Shown here piece after piece: positions 13,230 to 15,623 of a stretch of 15,623 bases of DNA. The number at the start of each line of letters is the position of its first letter. Position 1 is the stretch's first letter. This DNA comes from Promicromonosporaceae bacterium (GTDB taxonomy: Bacteria > Actinomycetota > Actinomycetes > Actinomycetales > Cellulomonadaceae). Location: positions 1 through 15,623 of the forward strand of contig WQZL01000041.1 of NCBI GenBank assembly GCA_009780755.1, read 5' to 3'. The position numbers were made by a program, and so were the translations under genes. A model generated the notes under the pieces. That model did no database searches, was not told where the DNA came from, and saw only the letters and a program-made list of their open reading frames with translations.

Positions 13230-14698
13230 CAGATAAACGCGTCATTCTGCGCGGAGCGAAGCGAAGTCGCAGAACCTAGAGTTGGAGCGTCTGGGGCTGG
13301 GGCCAGCGACTCGCTGACGCTCGCGCAGAATGACGCAGCGGGCAGGAGTGACCCGGCGGCCATCGCGGCCGGGAGCATGGGGAAGAGGGGCAGGCGCGGG
13401 ATGAGTACGCATTGCAGGGCGTGGTAGATGTCGGGCTTGCCGGGCCAGACGGTGGCCGCAGGCCGGTTATCGGAGTCCAGCTCGTGATGCCAGGAGCCAT
13501 GCTCTTGGTCGAGCAGGTACTTCTTTGCGTATTCGACAAAGCGCTCGTACCAGTCGGCGAAGCGCTGTTCACCGGTTCTCTCGTGCAACACGTGGGCGGT
13601 AGCGATGGCCTCGCAGACCACCCAGTGCATCCGGGCGCGCACCACGGGAATGCCGTCCCAGCCGGTGGTGTAGGCGAAGCCGTCGGCGCCGTCGGCCGCC
13701 CAGGCATCGGCTACGGCCCGGTCAAACAGCGCGATGGCCGTGGGCAGCAGTTCGCCCCGCACGTCATTCTGCGCGCAGGGAACGCTAGCGAACGTAGTTG
13801 CAGAAAGGGGCAAGGGGGCTGGGTTCTGCGACTCGCTGCGCTCGCGCAGGATAACGGAGGGGGAACCGGTGGTTTCGGCAGGGTCGACCATCGGCGAGGC
13901 CAGCGCCGCCTCCAGATGAAGCAGGAGCCTGGCCCATTCAAAGCCGTGACCGGGAGTGGCGCCGTAGGGCTTGAAGCGGTCGCCGGGGCGATCCTTGTTT
14001 AGTTCCAGATCGGCTACCCAGTCGGGGCCGAAATGTTCCGGTAACCGTCCGTTATGTGCGGCGGCCAGATCGACGACAAATGATGCGGAGCGCTCGGCCC
14101 GGTCCAGCCAGGCCGGAGCCTCCTTAGCGGGTACGGCGTTCGCGACGGTTAGCAGCGCCTCAATGGAGTGCATGGTCGAGTTCAGTCCGCGATAGGGATC
14201 GGCCTTGGTGAAGTCGGCGTTCCAGGTATCGATGGGTCGCCCGGCCGCGTCATCCCAGAACTTCTCTAGGTAGACGGCGCACGCCTCGGTCAGCAGTTCG
14301 GCTCCACCCTCGATTCCGGCGATGGTGGCCGAGGCGCCCGCGAGCATGACGAAGGCGTGGTCGTAGGCCAGCTTGTCGGCGGTCGGGTCGGGGGTGCCGT
14401 CCGCCGAAACCACGTTGAACCAGCCGCCATGCTCGGTATCGCGCAGTACGGCGCCTTGCCCCCACAGCCCGGCGAGCGCGGCCTTCGCTACCTCGTTCGC
14501 GCCCGACACCCCCAGTAGATGACCAAGCGCGAACGAGTGGACTGTGCGGCAGGTGATCCACGCCTGGATTCCTTGAGTTAGGTCGGGTACGCCAAACTCG
14601 TCTAGGTATGCCGCTCCGCCATCAGGTAGGGCGGCAGCGGCACCAAAGGAGAGTAGGCGGCGGGCTTCATCTTCGAGCCAGGCGGTGGTAACAGACAT
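13229..14698 (-). CDS. AGE-family epimerase/isomerase, probable D-mannose isomerase, with two repeat-derived segments
   Basis: A 489-residue (alpha/alpha)6-barrel enzyme. Recognisable parts are CRTVHSFALGH (50-60), the TPGHGFEWARLLL motif (248-260; active-site His 251), RMHWVVCEA (356-364; second His 358), WHHELD (403-408) and KPDIYHALQ (421-429). Relatives interconvert N-acylglucosamine/mannosamine or mannose/fructose; the coupled fructokinase favours mannose isomerase. The family is usually about 400-420 residues. The excess is explained by two copies of a TIR-bounded repeat: residues 281-313, which interrupt the barrel between H251 and H358, and residues 455-487, which form nearly the whole C-terminal end. 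The start is well supported by AGAGG 6 nt upstream. Whether the enzyme tolerates the internal insertion is unknown. The 218-bp gap upstream holds a hairpin and a family 1 repeat but no gene. Confidence 0.87.
   Translation of the reverse strand: MSVTTAWLEDEARRLLSFGAAAALPDGGAAYLDEFGVPDLTQGIQAWITCRTVHSFALGHLLGVSGANEVAKAALAGLWGQGAVLRDTEHGGWFNVVSADGTPDPTADKLAYDHAFVMLAGASATIAGIEGGAELLTEACAVYLEKFWDDAAGRPIDTWNADFTKADPYRGLNSTMHSIEALLTVANAVPAKEAPAWLDRAERSASFVVDLAAAHNGRLPEHFGPDWVADLELNKDRPGDRFKPYGATPGHGFEWARLLLHLEAALASPMVDPAETTGSPSVILRERSESQNPAPLPLSATTFASVPCAQNDVRGELLPTAIALFDRAVADAWAADGADGFAYTTGWDGIPVVRARMHWVVCEAIATAHVLHERTGEQRFADWYERFVEYAKKYLLDQEHGSWHHELDSDNRPAATVWPGKPDIYHALQCVLIPRLPLFPMLPAAMAAGSLLPAASFCASVSESLAPAPDAPTLGSATSLRSAQNDAFI
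13239..13336. repeat. MITE-like element (family 2), copy at the isomerase/kinase junction
   Basis: A 98-bp element with 14-bp perfect terminal inverted repeats GCGTCATTCTGCGC and GCGCAGAATGACGC, with further partly paired inner segments. It encodes isomerase residues 455-487 on the minus strand and ends 9 bp before the kinase ATG. No clear target-site duplication was seen. Confidence 0.82.
13762..13856. repeat. MITE-like element (family 2), in-frame copy inside the isomerase gene
   Basis: A 95-bp element in the same orientation as the copy at 13239-13336. Its 13-bp termini CGTCATTCTGCGC and GCGCAGGATAACG pair with 2 mismatches. Inside it keeps the family's GCGACTCGCTGCGCTCGCGC segment. It is read in frame as isomerase residues 281-313 (SVILRERSESQNP...). 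Confidence 0.82.
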
Positions 14699-14780
14699 GA
14701 GGTACCTCTCAAATTGCGGCGGTTGGGCCGACCGATCAAGGGCCGACCAGATCTAAACCACCAAAGCGGTCAAAACAGGC

Positions 14781-14805
14781 GGTGATTTCGACAGGCTCAA
14801 CCACC
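14781..14805. repeat. Short family 1 repeat upstream of the isomerase gene
   Basis: GGTGATTTCGACAGGCTCAACCACC: a compact form with 7-bp inverted ends (one mismatch), in the gap between the sugar-binding protein and isomerase genes. Confidence 0.7.
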
Positions 14806-14862
14806 GATGCGCGTACCTGCACGATGTTTGTGCCACCCGAAACCAGCGGGCATAGTGATAGC

Positions 14863-14900
14863 GCGAGACGGCCCAAGCCCGCGGACCTGGGCCGCCTCGC
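14863..14900 (-). terminator. Strong hairpin downstream of the sugar-binding protein gene
   Basis: 13-nt arms GCGAGACGGCCCA and TGGGCCGCCTCGC (one G-U in RNA) flank a 12-nt loop, starting 17 nt past the stop codon. No T-run follows on the minus strand, so it may stop transcription only partly or protect the upstream mRNA 3' end. Confidence 0.45.
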
Positions 14901-14916
14901 TAATGTTAAGTCGAGA

Positions 14917-15623
14917 TCAGCAGAAGTCGCTCCACACGCCCTCAAGGATCGGGTCACCCTCAAACGCCGCACAGGCGTTGGTCTGGGTCACGGAAATCGG
15001 CGGGAGGAAGAACGTCGGCACGTCGATCTCCCCGTTGGGCACCACATCGTTAGTGGCAAAGGCGTTGCCGCCCTGAGCCAAGTTGATCTGTCGGATGGTC
15101 TCGGTCACCAGGGCGCGGGTGTCCTTGTAGATGGTCTGGAACTGGACGCCCTCGAAGACCAGACGAACCGACTCAACTTCGGCGTCCTGACCGGTGACCA
15201 CCGGGTTAGGCAGACCGGCCGAGGCGGCGGCGGTCAGCGCGGCGCGGCCAAGGGTGTCGTTCGGGGAGAGGATGCCATCGAGCGGTGTGCCGTCGTCGTA
15301 GAAGCCCGCGATGATTGTGTCCATGCGGTTTTGGGCATTGGCGGCCAACCAGCCGTCGGTAGAGACCTGACCGAATTCGGTCTGGCCCGAGACGACCACC
15401 AGGTCACCGGCGTCAATGGCCGGCTGCAACACAGACATGGCGCCATTGAAGAACGGCAGGGCGTTTGCGTCGTCGGCCGAACCGGCGATCAGTTCAATAT
15501 TCCACGGGGCGGAACCCTTCAACTCTTCGAGACCTTGCAGCAAGGCGGTGCCCTGGTAGACGCCAACCTGGAAGTTGTCGAAGGCGACGTAAAGGTCAAC
15601 GTTGGTGGTAGCGGTCAGGTTGC
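14917..15623 (-). CDS. ChvE-like sugar ABC transporter substrate-binding protein (partial, N-terminus outside window)
   Basis: About 235 C-terminal residues of a periplasmic-binding-protein type 1 fold; the frame is open to the right edge, so the signal peptide and first lobe are missing and the TTG at 15543 is internal. The stretches YVAFDNFQVGVYQGTALLQG, GSADDANA, FNGAMSVLQPAIDAG, ILSPNDTLGRAAL, VTGQDAEVESVR and TIYKDTRAL match the ChvE/multiple-sugar-binding (xylose-type, CUT2) subfamily, which captures monosaccharides such as glucose, galactose, arabinose or xylose outside the cell for import. The matching ATPase and permease are not in the window and would have to lie upstream (beyond 15623) or elsewhere. 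Downstream isomerase and kinase genes on the same strand suggest a shared sugar pathway, although the hairpin at 14863-14900 may separate expression. The protein ends in Cys, with another Cys 20 residues earlier, which is unusual for the family as I know it. Confidence 0.88.
   Translation of the reverse strand, partial: NLTATTNVDLYVAFDNFQVGVYQGTALLQGLEELKGSAPWNIELIAGSADDANALPFFNGAMSVLQPAIDAGDLVVVSGQTEFGQVSTDGWLAANAQNRMDTIIAGFYDDGTPLDGILSPNDTLGRAALTAAASAGLPNPVVTGQDAEVESVRLVFEGVQFQTIYKDTRALVTETIRQINLAQGGNAFATNDVVPNGEIDVPTFFLPPISVTQTNACAAFEGDPILEGVWSDFC

Noticed and set aside
13239..13856. Complete insertion sequence bounded by the two family 2 elements
   Set aside because: The segment between them is ordinary isomerase coding sequence with catalytic motifs, no transposase, and the elements are each self-contained TIR units.

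Overview
The window is GC-rich DNA that looks like an actinobacterial (Actinomycetota) chromosome. The evidence is a ClpC with the actinobacterial MFERFTDRAR N-terminus, a monomeric-type isocitrate dehydrogenase, a DUF222/HNH (13E12-type) protein, LppM-like exported proteins, and many dispersed palindromic repeats of the 'GGTTGAGTAG...GTGTCGAAACC' kind common in Propionibacteriaceae and Micrococcales. I cannot name the genus.

Layout, left to right. (1) 1-380 is the 3' end of an NADP-dependent monomeric isocitrate dehydrogenase gene. (2) 381-1084 holds a small GIY-YIG nuclease gene (minus strand) between two nearly identical 103-bp palindromic repeats in direct orientation. (3) 1075-2745 (minus) is a two-domain class I methyltransferase of the DUF7059 type with a repeat-derived insertion. 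(4) 3129-6075 (plus) holds two overlapping genes for exported, membrane-anchored LppM-domain proteins. A third paralogue lies at 7828-9222, and a DUF222/HNH gene (6331-7731) with repeats on both sides sits between. (5) 9368-11950 (minus) is clpC. (6) 11951-12248 is a structured intergenic region: a candidate ClgR site, a 74-bp near-perfect palindrome and a 64-bp polypurine tract. (7) 12249-15623 (minus) is a sugar-use cluster in transcription order: ChvE-like sugar-binding protein (5' end outside the window), AGE-family mannose isomerase/epimerase, and PfkB fructokinase. The last two overlap by 1 nt.

How the genes work together. The sugar cluster suggests uptake of a monosaccharide, isomerisation of mannose to fructose, then phosphorylation to fructose-6-phosphate. 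The three LppM-type proteins share one plan: an N-terminal signal sequence whose lipobox position carries Phe instead of Cys, one or two LppM-like domains outside the cell, and a C-terminal transmembrane helix. They look like a lineage-specific expansion that replaced a lipid anchor with a protein anchor. The first also carries three cysteine-containing repeats that I do not recognise.

The main theme beyond gene content is repeat activity. One family of TGGTTGAG/GTCGAAACCA palindromes occupies nearly every intergenic region except the two around the kinase and clpC start. A second family, about 95-98 bp with 13-14 bp terminal inverted repeats (CGTCATTCTGCGC), appears twice inside the isomerase gene, once as an in-frame insertion and once as its C-terminal coding end. 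A short copy of the first family is embedded in frame in the methyltransferase. No tRNA, rRNA, CRISPR array or complete insertion sequence was seen.
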